Origin: Rhodoluna sp.
GTDB taxonomy: Bacteria > Actinomycetota > Actinomycetes > Actinomycetales > Microbacteriaceae
Reading direction: 5' to 3'
Assembly (NCBI GenBank): GCA_017984715.1
Contig: JAGNYY010000001.1
Coordinates: 1 to 46,837, forward strand
Length of the DNA: 46,837 nt
The first letter of the stretch is position 1; each line of letters starts with the position of its first letter. This document shows, in pieces, positions 36,767 to 44,235 of this stretch. The notes under the pieces were generated by a model. That model was not told where the DNA came from. It saw only the letters and a list, made by a program, of their open reading frames with translations, and ran no database searches. Both the position numbers and the translations under genes were made by a program.

Positions 36767-38155
36767 ATGATCAAGCCAGATTTCACTCAACACGTGCCCG
36801 AAGAACTCGGTGTCGTGCACTTCGTCGGAATCGGCGGTTCGGGCATGAGCGGAATCGCTCGAATTCTTTTGGGCATGGGTCACAAGGTAACCGGAAGTGA
36901 CTTGCGAGACACCGATGCGGTTGCCACGCTGCGTGAACTTGGCGCGGAAATATTCATCGGCCACGATGCAGCGCACCTTGGTAACCCTGACACAGTTGTC
37001 GTTACTTCGGCTCTATGGCCGACAAACCCTGAGTACCTGCTGGCCAAAGAGCGCGGAATTCCAGTTATCCACCGGTCTCAGGCCTTGGCTTACCTAACCT
37101 CGAAACGTCGAGTTATTGCGGTTGCCGGAGCTCACGGCAAAACCACCAGCACCGGCATGATCATTACCGGTCTGCTTGGCCTGGGGGAGGACCCATCGTT
37201 CGTCAATGGCGGAGTAATCGCCTCGCTTAACGCATCTTCGGCCAGCGGCTCGGGTGACTTATTTGTGATTGAAGCCGATGAGTCTGACGGCTCATTCTTG
37301 CATTACGACACCGCAATCGCCCTGATCACCAACGTCGATGCCGACCACCTCGACCACTACGGAAGTGAGGCTGCGTTTGAAGCTGAGTTTGGCCGCTTCG
37401 CCCAAGGTGCCAAGGAATTTGTTGCAATCAGCTCGGATGACCCGGGTGCGCTGCGCGTAACCGACTTGATCCAAAATAAGCGCATCATCAGCTTTGGTCG
37501 AGCTGAGAGCGCAACGGTTCGATTGATTGACGTGGATGCCTCCGGCGCGCGTGTCTCATTTGGTTTGGTCTTCGAAGGAAAAACCTATCTGGCCGAACTC
37601 AACGTTCCTGGAGAGCACAATGCGATTAACGCCGCCGGCGCTTTTGCAGTGCTTGTTGGGTTGGGTTACGAGCCGGCTAAGGCTCTCGATGCGGTCAGTG
37701 AATTCGGTGGTACGGAACGTCGATTCCAACTTCACGGCGAACAACGCGGAGTAAAGGTTTACGACGATTTTGCTCACCACCCAACCGAGGTATCAGCAGC
37801 AATAAAGGCTGCTCGCGCAGTGGTAGGTGATGGCAAGTTGATTACAGTGTTTCAGCCTCACCTGTACAGTCGCACGCGACTCATGGCCAAGGAATTTGCT
37901 GAGGCTCTGTCTGCGAGCGATCAGGTTGTGGTCTTAGACATCTATGCCGCTCGTGAAGACCCTGAGCCAGGGGTAACTGGCGCATTGGTTAGCAACGCAT
38001 TTGCCAACCAGGCCCAGGTTCACTACGTTCCAGAATGGAGCGATGTGCCTGCGGTTGCTGCGAAACTTGCCCACAACGGCGACTTCATCATGACCATGGG
38101 CTGCGGAGACATTTATCGCATGGTTCCAGAACTTCTTGAGGCTCTAGAGAACTAA
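36767..38155 (+). CDS. murC: UDP-MurNAc:L-alanine ligase MurC
   Basis: 462 aa. MurC adds L-alanine to UDP-MurNAc, the first peptide step. [18 protein letters not shown] is at the N-terminus, the ATP loop [11 protein letters not shown] is near residue 122, with [23 protein letters not shown] and the C-terminal [11 protein letters not shown]. It follows a 52-nt spacer that may hold its own promoter. ftsQ starts one base after its stop. Confidence 0.97.
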   Translation: MIKPDFTQHVPEELGVVHFVGIGGSGMSGIARILLGMGHKVTGSDLRDTDAVATLRELGAEIFIGHDAAHLGNPDTVVVTSALWPTNPEYLLAKERGIPVIHRSQALAYLTSKRRVIAVAGAHGKTTSTGMIITGLLGLGEDPSFVNGGVIASLNASSASGSGDLFVIEADESDGSFLHYDTAIALITNVDADHLDHYGSEAAFEAEFGRFAQGAKEFVAISSDDPGALRVTDLIQNKRIISFGRAESATVRLIDVDASGARVSFGLVFEGKTYLAELNVPGEHNAINAAGAFAVLVGLGYEPAKALDAVSEFGGTERRFQLHGEQRGVKVYDDFAHHPTEVSAAIKAARAVVGDGKLITVFQPHLYSRTRLMAKEFAEALSASDQVVVLDIYAAREDPEPGVTGALVSNAFANQAQVHYVPEWSDVPAVAAKLAHNGDFIMTMGCGDIYRMVPELLEALEN

Positions 38156-38156
38156 G

Positions 38157-39083
38157 TTGAAGCGACCGGGACCAGCGAAGAAAAGCACCGCGAAGGGGTT
38201 GCCTAAGGCACCCTCCACGGTCACGCCGCTGGCACCTCGAAGGGATGCCAAAGCGGCTGCAAAGTTGCCTAAGAAACCGGCGAACAAGTCGCACCCGAAG
38301 CCCGCTAAAGTCGCCAGACAGGCTAAACCAGCGCGGGTTGGGCTTTTCACCAAACTCTCACCCGAGGCCAAACGATTTGTTTCTGCGACCAGAAGGCGCA
38401 GGATTATCGCTCTCTCGGTGACCGGTTCCTTCGGTTTATTGGCAATGCTCATCCTGGCAACGATGTTCACCCCACTCCTTGCCGTGGAGAAACTGGAAGT
38501 TACCGGCACCAAAAGAATCAACGACAAGACGGTTTTGAAGGCACTAGAGAAGCAAATCGGTGTTCCACTGCCGATGGTCAACACCGGTGCCATTGCCGAG
38601 AGCCTGGCGCCATTTTCTTTGGTCGACAGCTTTTCTGTGGTTAGTTTGCCGCCTCACACCCTGCGAATTGCCATCACCGAACGTCAACCGATCTGCATCG
38701 TGACGGTTGCCGGAGTTGACTACCTCTACGACCCAGCTGGCGTGAGAGTTGGCAATGTTGGCCAAGCCGACAGTTATCCGCGAATCGCCATCGTCGGAGA
38801 CCCAAAAGGCAGCGCCGAGTTTACGGCTGCCATCGATGTTTTGTTGGCACTGCCCGCTGACTTGCTGGGGCGCATCGCGACGGTGGATGCCAAGAGCAAG
38901 GATGACGTTTCGATGCGCCTTCGCGGCAACGCTGGCCAGAGAATCGTTTGGGGAGACGGTTCAGACTCCGTGTTGAAATCAAAGGTGCTTGCGGCTCTAA
39001 TCAAGAACCAGAAAAAGACCGATTACGTGACTTTCGATGTGTCTTCGCCTACCGCGCCAGTGGTTCGCTACGGAAACTTTTAG
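38157..39083 (+). CDS. ftsQ: Divisome protein FtsQ
   Basis: 308 aa from a TTG start one base after the murC stop; no ATG occurs before the membrane segment, so a rare start is required. The ribosome site is weak and the exact start uncertain. The cytoplasmic part (about 80 residues) is rich in Lys, Ala and Pro. A transmembrane helix lies near 82-103. The POTRA domain begins with LAVEKLEVTGTKRINDKTVLKAL, followed by the beta domain. FtsQ links early and late divisome proteins, with FtsL. Confidence 0.9.
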   Translation: MKRPGPAKKSTAKGLPKAPSTVTPLAPRRDAKAAAKLPKKPANKSHPKPAKVARQAKPARVGLFTKLSPEAKRFVSATRRRRIIALSVTGSFGLLAMLILATMFTPLLAVEKLEVTGTKRINDKTVLKALEKQIGVPLPMVNTGAIAESLAPFSLVDSFSVVSLPPHTLRIAITERQPICIVTVAGVDYLYDPAGVRVGNVGQADSYPRIAIVGDPKGSAEFTAAIDVLLALPADLLGRIATVDAKSKDDVSMRLRGNAGQRIVWGDGSDSVLKSKVLAALIKNQKKTDYVTFDVSSPTAPVVRYGNF

Positions 39084-39122
39084 ACACGCCAAGCAACCTC
39101 CGAACTTAAGGTCTTAAAACCG

Positions 39123-39151
39123 TTTACTTTCTTCGCGCAAGAGAATAAATT
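39123..39151 (+). promoter_or_regulatory. Candidate ftsZ promoter
   Basis: TTTACT (39123-39128) and TAAATT (39146-39151) are spaced by exactly 17 bp, each matching the consensus at four of six positions. A start near 39158 gives a leader of about 70 nt ending in CGGAGG before the ATG. The 145-nt ftsQ-ftsZ spacer is the longest inside the dcw genes and is a plausible place for FtsR to act. Confidence 0.55.
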
Positions 39152-39228
39152 CACTAAACCATCAGCCTTTGGTTGAAGCTTAGGGTTGTTTTCTTGCCAA
39201 GCTCATTGAGCAGAAGCGGAGGAATATC

Positions 39229-40476
39229 ATGGGTCTAAACCAGAACTATCTGGCAGTCATCAAGGTCGTTGGCGTTGGTGGCGGTGGCGTTAACGCGCTT
39301 AACCGAATGATTGATGCTGGCCTCCGCGGCGTCGAATTCGTCGCCATCAACACAGACGCCCAGGCTCTTCTAATGAGCGAGGCGCACGTAAAACTTGACA
39401 TTGGTCGCGAACTAACCCGCGGCCTCGGTGCCGGCGCCGACCCTGAAATCGGTCGTCGCGCCGCAGAAGACCACGCAGACGAGATTGAGGCAGCCCTCAA
39501 GGGTGCCGACATGGTCTTCGTGACTGCCGGAGAAGGTGGCGGTACCGGAACCGGTGCAGCCCCGGTCGTAGCTCGAATCGCGAAGAATCTAGAGGCTTTG
39601 ACCGTGGGTGTTGTCACCCGACCATTCGGTTTCGAAGGCAAGCGCCGTTCGCAGCAAGCTGACCAGGGCATCGATGTCCTGCGCGGTGAAGTTGACACCT
39701 TGATTGTGGTTCCAAACCAACGTCTACTCGAGTTGGTCAACAAGTCGGTCTCCGTGGTCGAGGCCTTTGCTACCGCAGATGACGTTCTTCGTGCCGGTGT
39801 CCAGGGCATCACCGACCTAATCACCACTCCGGGTCTAATCAACCTTGACTTCGCCGACGTCAAGTCGGTCATGAAGGGTGCTGGTTCAGCGCTCATGGGT
39901 ATCGGAACGGCAAAGGGTGAAGACCGTGCAGTTCGCGCGGCCGAGATCGCCGTGTCTAGCCCGCTTCTTGAAGCCAGCATTGATGGCGCACACGGCGTCT
40001 TGCTTCTCATCCAGGGCGCTTCAGATCTAGGTCTACACGAGATCGACGAAGCCGCTCGTTTGGTTCAAGAGGCGGTCAGCCCAGAAGCCAACATCATCTA
40101 CGGTACGACCATCGATGACACTCTTGGCGACGAGGTTCGCATCACTGTGATTGCCGCTGGCTTCGATGGCGGAACCCCACAGCCACGCAAGGTTGAGCGC
40201 ACCAGCTACAGCAGCGCGTTCAGCACACCAGTCACTGCGCCACCTGCTGCCGCCCCTGCAGCGGCCACTGCATCTGCAACTAGCGGATGGTTCTCGACAC
40301 CTGCCGAGGTTTCAACCAACACCGCTTCGGTGCCAGTTTCTGCTGCCGAGGAAGAGATCGAAGCGCCGGCAACTGAGTCTGCAATCAGCAGCCTGTTCTC
40401 ACCGTCGACTCCTAAGCCTCAGACCGAGGATGGAACCTTCGGCGACGATCTAGACATCCCAGACTTCCTAAAGTAG
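39229..40476 (+). CDS. ftsZ: Cell-division GTPase FtsZ
   Basis: 415 aa. FtsZ polymerises into the Z ring. The tubulin-like GTP signature GGGTGTG is at residues 103-109, and the N-terminus [19 protein letters not shown] is typical of actinobacteria. The globular part ends near 320. A linker of about 85 residues rich in Ala, Pro, Thr and Ser leads to the conserved tail [10 protein letters not shown], the docking site for SepF. CGGAGG lies 6 nt before the ATG. No ftsA is present, so SepF (41218) is the likely membrane tether. Confidence 0.98.
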   Translation: MGLNQNYLAVIKVVGVGGGGVNALNRMIDAGLRGVEFVAINTDAQALLMSEAHVKLDIGRELTRGLGAGADPEIGRRAAEDHADEIEAALKGADMVFVTAGEGGGTGTGAAPVVARIAKNLEALTVGVVTRPFGFEGKRRSQQADQGIDVLRGEVDTLIVVPNQRLLELVNKSVSVVEAFATADDVLRAGVQGITDLITTPGLINLDFADVKSVMKGAGSALMGIGTAKGEDRAVRAAEIAVSSPLLEASIDGAHGVLLLIQGASDLGLHEIDEAARLVQEAVSPEANIIYGTTIDDTLGDEVRITVIAAGFDGGTPQPRKVERTSYSSAFSTPVTAPPAAAPAAATASATSGWFSTPAEVSTNTASVPVSAAEEEIEAPATESAISSLFSPSTPKPQTEDGTFGDDLDIPDFLK

Positions 40477-40481
40477 AGAGA

Positions 40482-41177
40482 TTGTCTCTAGTCGACGGTC
40501 TGGCTGAGCGCCTGGCTGAAGCGCAGCAGAGAATTTCTGCTGCGGCTTCGTCCTGTGCTCGGTCTACCGATGACATCAAGTTGATTGTTGTTACGAAGAA
40601 TCATCCAACTCAGCTGGTTTTTGACCTGCTCGATTTGGGGGTTCGAGACTTCGGCGAGAATCGCGACCAAGAGGCTGCGCCAAAGTCTGCCGAGGTTCGC
40701 GCTAAATCGCTAGTCGAACATCGCTGGCACTTCATTGGGCAACTACAGAGCAACAAGGTGAAATCAGTCGTCAACTATGCCAGTGCGATCCACTCGCTAG
40801 ACCGCCAGTCGTTGCTTGACGCCCTCGGCAAAGCGACTCTCGATCGAACCAATCCGCTCGATGTTTTCATTCAGTTGAATCTCACCGATGATGAGGGTCG
40901 CGGGGGAATCCAGCCGGCAAACCTATTGCCTTTCGCCGAGAATGTGCTTAGACACCCGGGCTTGAATCTAGTTGGCGTGATGGGCGTGGCCGCCCTAGAC
41001 AATAACCTTGAGCGCGACTTTGGTGCCATCCGTGCAGCGAGCGAAAGCCTAAAAGCGCTGAAGCCAGAAGCCTCTCTGATCTCGGCTGGGATGTCCGAAG
41101 ACTTCGAGACCGCCATCGCCTATGGTGCGACACACTTGCGCATTGGCAGCGCAATCACGGGAAAACGACAGTATTAG
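40482..41177 (+). CDS. PLP homeostasis protein (YggS/YBL036C family)
   Basis: 231 aa. This family binds pyridoxal phosphate and helps control its level; it is a TIM-barrel without known enzymatic activity. The PLP lysine is K39 in VVTKNHP. DFGENRDQEAAPKS, HFIGQLQSNKVKSV and the C-terminal GMSEDFETAIAYGATHLRIGSAITG are family signatures. The start is TTG, 5 nt after the ftsZ stop, with only a close GAGAG before it, so the start is uncertain. The yfiH gene that usually lies between ftsZ and this gene in actinobacteria is missing. Confidence 0.9.
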   Translation: MSLVDGLAERLAEAQQRISAAASSCARSTDDIKLIVVTKNHPTQLVFDLLDLGVRDFGENRDQEAAPKSAEVRAKSLVEHRWHFIGQLQSNKVKSVVNYASAIHSLDRQSLLDALGKATLDRTNPLDVFIQLNLTDDEGRGGIQPANLLPFAENVLRHPGLNLVGVMGVAALDNNLERDFGAIRAASESLKALKPEASLISAGMSEDFETAIAYGATHLRIGSAITGKRQY

Positions 41178-41198
41178 CCATATTCTGGGGTTGTAAAC

Positions 41199-41212
41199 AT
41201 CCTCAGGAGGAT
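41199..41212 (+). promoter_or_regulatory. Palindrome covering the sepF ribosome site
   Basis: ATCCTC-AG-GAGGAT pairs with itself and includes the AGGAGG ribosome site (41205-41210). As RNA it could form a small 5-bp hairpin with a CAGG loop that hides the site. A -10-like TATTCT lies at 41181-41186. The stem is short, so the effect may be slight. Confidence 0.35.
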
Positions 41213-41217
41213 AAATC

Positions 41218-41649
41218 ATGGCTGGAATTATTTCGCAGGTTACCGGATGGCTAGGCCTTTCCGACGAAGTCGAAGCAGTGCCTTCGCGCCCAGCGACCTC
41301 AACCGTAGGTGAGCAGCGACCTGCAGCTCGCGTCACCCAGATGCGCCCTCGCCGTGGCGTTTCAGATGTAAACGAGATTTACACAATCGAACCTCGCAGC
41401 TACGAGGATGCCAAGGAAGTTGCCGCAAACTACCGTCTCGGCATCCCAGTCATCGTCAACATGGGCGACATGTCTGAGGTTGATTCACGCCGCATGCTTG
41501 ACTTCATGCTCGGTCTAAAGGAGGGTCTAGAGGGGCACATGAAGCGTGTGACCTTGAAGGTCTACCTATTGACTCCGAACCACGTTGCTGTGAACAACGA
41601 AGATGACGAGGATGGCGAAGCCACCGACGACCTTCTAGTTCGTCCGTAA
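41218..41649 (+). CDS. sepF: Cell-division protein SepF
   Basis: 143 aa. SepF binds the FtsZ tail and anchors the Z ring to the membrane in bacteria without FtsA. An N-terminal amphipathic helix (MAGIISQVTGWLGL) is the membrane anchor, then a flexible linker, then the globular domain from about residue 58 (IYTIEPRSYEDAKEVAANYRLGIPVIVNM, DSRRMLDFMLGLKEGL). The C-terminus is acidic. A strong AGGAGG lies 7 nt before the ATG. Confidence 0.96.
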   Translation: MAGIISQVTGWLGLSDEVEAVPSRPATSTVGEQRPAARVTQMRPRRGVSDVNEIYTIEPRSYEDAKEVAANYRLGIPVIVNMGDMSEVDSRRMLDFMLGLKEGLEGHMKRVTLKVYLLTPNHVAVNNEDDEDGEATDDLLVRP

Positions 41650-41666
41650 CCGAAAGCCTTAAAGAC

Positions 41667-41954
41667 ATGGGCCTCATTGCGCTGGTTTTGTATTGGCTGC
41701 TTGAGGTCTATTTCTTTGTCCTGATTGGTCGATTTGTTGTCGATCTAGTGCTTTCACTCAACGGCCTCTGGCGCCCTAAGGGTCTACTTTTGGTCCTGGT
41801 CGAGTCTGTGTACACGGTCACCGACCCGCCACTAAAGGCAATCCGCAGATTCATTCCGCCATTGCGTTTGGGGCCGGTTCAGATCGACCTCGCCTGGACG
41901 GTTCTGTTCATTGCCGTGGTTTTTGCTCAGGGCATCGTCTCTTCCTTGGTTTGA
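41667..41954 (+). CDS. YggT-family membrane protein
   Basis: 95 aa. Two hydrophobic segments (about residues 2-28 and 72-94) flank the conserved middle WRPKGLLLVLVESVYTVTDPPLKAIRRFIPPLRLG. YggT proteins are encoded beside sepF and divIVA in most actinobacteria and are thought to take part in division or polar growth, without a proven function. It follows sepF by 17 nt with a weak AAAG ribosome site. Confidence 0.92.
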   Translation: MGLIALVLYWLLEVYFFVLIGRFVVDLVLSLNGLWRPKGLLLVLVESVYTVTDPPLKAIRRFIPPLRLGPVQIDLAWTVLFIAVVFAQGIVSSLV

Positions 41955-42021
41955 TCTCAAATCACACCTATTTCTATAAACACTTCGGCACCGCGAGTTA
42001 GCGTGCGATGCGCGCCTAGGG

Positions 42022-42027
42022 TAACCT
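42022..42027 (+). promoter_or_regulatory. Leaderless -10 box (TAACCT) for divIVA
   Basis: TAACCT ends 7 bases before the A of the divIVA ATG. A second hexamer, TAGGGT (42017-42022), overlaps it. No ribosome site is present between the box and the ATG, so a leaderless transcript is likely. Confidence 0.5.
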
Positions 42028-42033
42028 TGTGGC

Positions 42034-42756
42034 ATGCCTTTAACACCTGAAGATGTAGTAAATAAACGGTTTCAGCCAACCAAGTTTCGCGAGGGCTATG
42101 ACCAAGATGAAGTAGATGACTTCCTCGATGAAATCGTGGTTGAACTTCGTCGCCTAGGCCAAGAAAACGAAGACCTTCGTCAGCGTCTGCTCGCCTCAGA
42201 GTCTCGCATTGCCGAGCTCCAGCGCAGCGGTGCTGGTCTTGCAGACCAGCTCAACAACCCGACAGCAGAGTCTGCTCTTACCGCGGTCTCAGCTAACGCA
42301 CCAAGTGCTTTCCCAGAGGCAACTCAAGACCCATCGACTCTTGATTCAAACAACACCAACAACCTTCTTCAATTGGCAAGAAAGCTTCATGAAGAGCACG
42401 TGCGTGATGGTTTGGCTAAGCGTGATGCTCTGATCGCCGAGGGTCACGCCACCGCAGCACGAGTGGTTCGCGAAGCCGAAGCTCAGCAGCGTGCCGATAT
42501 GAGCCGACTTGAGCAAGAGAAGGCTTTGATCGAGCACAGCATTCAAGAACTGCGTAGTTTCGAACGCGAGTACCGCATCAAGCTGAAGACTTACATCGAG
42601 AGCCAGCTCGAAGAACTCGAGCACTCTGAATCGACCAGCACAAACACTGGCTCGACTCCGGCAATCGAGCAAAACAATGTGTACAACCCAGGTTTCCGAG
42701 CCGAGCCTGAGGCTCCGAAGAACCCATTTACCGGTGACTTTGGCTTCTCTAACTAG
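42034..42756 (+). CDS. divIVA: Polar growth protein DivIVA/Wag31
   Basis: 240 aa. The N-terminal membrane-binding domain is MPLTPEDVVNKRFQPTKFREGYDQDEVDDFLDEIV, followed by coiled coils (about residues 30-65 and 105-195) separated by a polar linker. The C-terminus is polar and Asn/Pro-rich. In actinobacteria DivIVA/Wag31 marks the poles, directs cell-wall growth there and is often phosphorylated by PASTA kinases; T and S are plentiful in the linker. It appears to have its own leaderless promoter, apart from the yggT unit. Confidence 0.96.
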   Translation: MPLTPEDVVNKRFQPTKFREGYDQDEVDDFLDEIVVELRRLGQENEDLRQRLLASESRIAELQRSGAGLADQLNNPTAESALTAVSANAPSAFPEATQDPSTLDSNNTNNLLQLARKLHEEHVRDGLAKRDALIAEGHATAARVVREAEAQQRADMSRLEQEKALIEHSIQELRSFEREYRIKLKTYIESQLEELEHSESTSTNTGSTPAIEQNNVYNPGFRAEPEAPKNPFTGDFGFSN

Positions 42757-43255
42757 AAACTCAAAACAAGTTCGACTTTTTGGCTTCTTGGCAACAGCCT
42801 GGTTGGTCATCGCTATTGACCAGTTAGCCAAACTCTTAGTAATCGAGAACCTGAAGCCTGGCCAACCCACGGCAGTTCTGGGCGACCTGCTTAAGTTTGT
42901 TTTGGTTTACAACGACTCAGCCGCGTTTTCTCTCGGCTTCGGTGCTACCTGGATATTCGCAATCACCTCATCTATCGCCACGCTGGTGATCATTGGGTTG
43001 GCTCCTAGGCTTGAGACCATGGCGTGGTCCATCACCGGAGGCATCGCGCTCGGTGGTGTGGTTGGTAACCTCGTTGACCGTCTGTTCCGGGAGCCTGGTT
43101 TCGGTGTTGGGCACGTCGTCGACTTCATCTCGATTCCCTTCAACTTTCCGATTTTCAATCTTGCCGACGTTGCAATAGTCGCAGTCGCAGTGGTCGTGGT
43201 AGTTCGAGTGATGCAGGGTGCCCCGCTCGGCCGAGCAAAACCAACCAAGTCATGA
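42734..43255 (+). CDS. lspA: Lipoprotein signal peptidase
   Basis: About 173 aa. LspA cuts the signal peptide of prolipoproteins in the membrane. It has four membrane segments and the catalytic aspartates in VVGNLVDR and FNLADVAI, with the conserved GHVVDFI. No ATG lies near the right place. GTG at 42734 or TTG at 42740 would start inside the end of divIVA and give a normal N-terminus; the frame is also open further upstream. I chose the GTG with low certainty. It overlaps rluD by ATGA. Confidence 0.9.
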   Translation: MTLASLTRNSKQVRLFGFLATAWLVIAIDQLAKLLVIENLKPGQPTAVLGDLLKFVLVYNDSAAFSLGFGATWIFAITSSIATLVIIGLAPRLETMAWSITGGIALGGVVGNLVDRLFREPGFGVGHVVDFISIPFNFPIFNLADVAIVAVAVVVVVRVMQGAPLGRAKPTKS

Positions 43256-44178
43256 GCGAATCAAGGCTTTTGCCGGTTCCAGATGGTCTCGCCGGTGAGC
43301 GCGTCGATGCAGGCCTCGCGAAATTACTCGGTCTATCTCGTTCGGTGTGCGCTGACATGATCACCGATGGATTGGTTTCGCAGAATGGCAAGGTCGTTTC
43401 GAAGTCAGACCGATTGATTCACGACGCCTACCTTGACGTGACCTTGCCGCAGCCCAAAAATCGACTCGAAATCGTGCCCGTCGAGGTTGACGATTTCAAG
43501 ATTATCTATCAAGACGAAGACATCATCGTGATTGATAAGCCCGCCGGAGTAGCTTCACACCCATCGGTTGGTTGGGACGGACCAACCGTGCCCGGCGCAC
43601 TATTGGCGTTGGGTATCCAAATCGCCACCTCTGGGGCTCAGGAGCGCCAGGGGATTGTTCAACGACTCGATGTCGGAACCAGCGGGCTGATGACACTGGC
43701 GAAGTCTGAGGTGGCCTATTCGAGGCTCAAGCAAGCTTTCCGTGATCGCACGGTGCACAAGGTCTATCACGCGGTAATCCAGGGGCTCGCCGACCCGCTC
43801 GCCGGAACATTTGACGCTCCGATCGGTCGCCACCCAAAGGCTGAATTCAAGTTTGCGGTGATGAATGACGGCAAGCACTCGGTGACCCACTACGAGACTC
43901 TTGAAGCTTTTCCTTCGGCTTCTCTCGTCGAGGTGGTTCTCGAAACCGGAAGAACCCACCAAATCCGTGTTCACTTCTCGGCCTTCCGCCACCCCTTGGT
44001 CGGCGACACCATGTATGGGGCAGATCCGAAGTTGGCCGCAAAGGTGCACCTCGATCGCCAGTGGTTGCACGCCAAAAAGTTGAGTTTTGTTCACCCAACC
44101 AAGGGCGAGACAGTTGAGTTTGAGAGCGAATATCCGGCAGATTTAGCAAAGGCGCTCGACATCCTGCGAGGCTACTAA
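43252..44178 (+). CDS. rluD: RluA-family 23S rRNA pseudouridine synthase
   Basis: 308 aa. An S4-like RNA-binding domain covers about residues 15-65 ([27 protein letters not shown]). The catalytic domain has the R-L-D motif with D140 in [12 protein letters not shown] and the C-terminal [10 protein letters not shown]. The full-length S4-plus-catalytic form favours RluD, which modifies helix 69 of 23S rRNA, but the exact site cannot be read. The lspA-rluD-dnaE order is common in actinobacteria. Confidence 0.9.
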   Translation: MSESRLLPVPDGLAGERVDAGLAKLLGLSRSVCADMITDGLVSQNGKVVSKSDRLIHDAYLDVTLPQPKNRLEIVPVEVDDFKIIYQDEDIIVIDKPAGVASHPSVGWDGPTVPGALLALGIQIATSGAQERQGIVQRLDVGTSGLMTLAKSEVAYSRLKQAFRDRTVHKVYHAVIQGLADPLAGTFDAPIGRHPKAEFKFAVMNDGKHSVTHYETLEAFPSASLVEVVLETGRTHQIRVHFSAFRHPLVGDTMYGADPKLAAKVHLDRQWLHAKKLSFVHPTKGETVEFESEYPADLAKALDILRGY

Positions 44179-44198
44179 GCCCCGCACAATTATTGGGA

Positions 44199-44204
44199 TA
44201 CAGT
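44199..44204 (+). promoter_or_regulatory. Possible -10 box (TACAGT) for dnaE
   Basis: TACAGT in the 57-nt rluD-dnaE spacer predicts a start near 44211 and a 25-nt leader with the ribosome site GAAGGGAG. No good -35 accompanies it. Confidence 0.35.
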
Positions 44205-44235
44205 TGCCATCCGGCAGTGTGAAGAAGGGAGACAA

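Noticed and set aside
39246..40010. A 254-codon open frame on the minus strand opposite ftsZ
   Set aside because: It mirrors the codon pattern of ftsZ, is rich in Ser, Arg, Pro and Thr with no domain, and has no ribosome site or promoter. It is a shadow of a highly conserved gene.
42346..42870. A 174-codon open frame on the minus strand across divIVA and lspA
   Set aside because: It covers the ends of two clear genes on the other strand and has no translation signals or domain.
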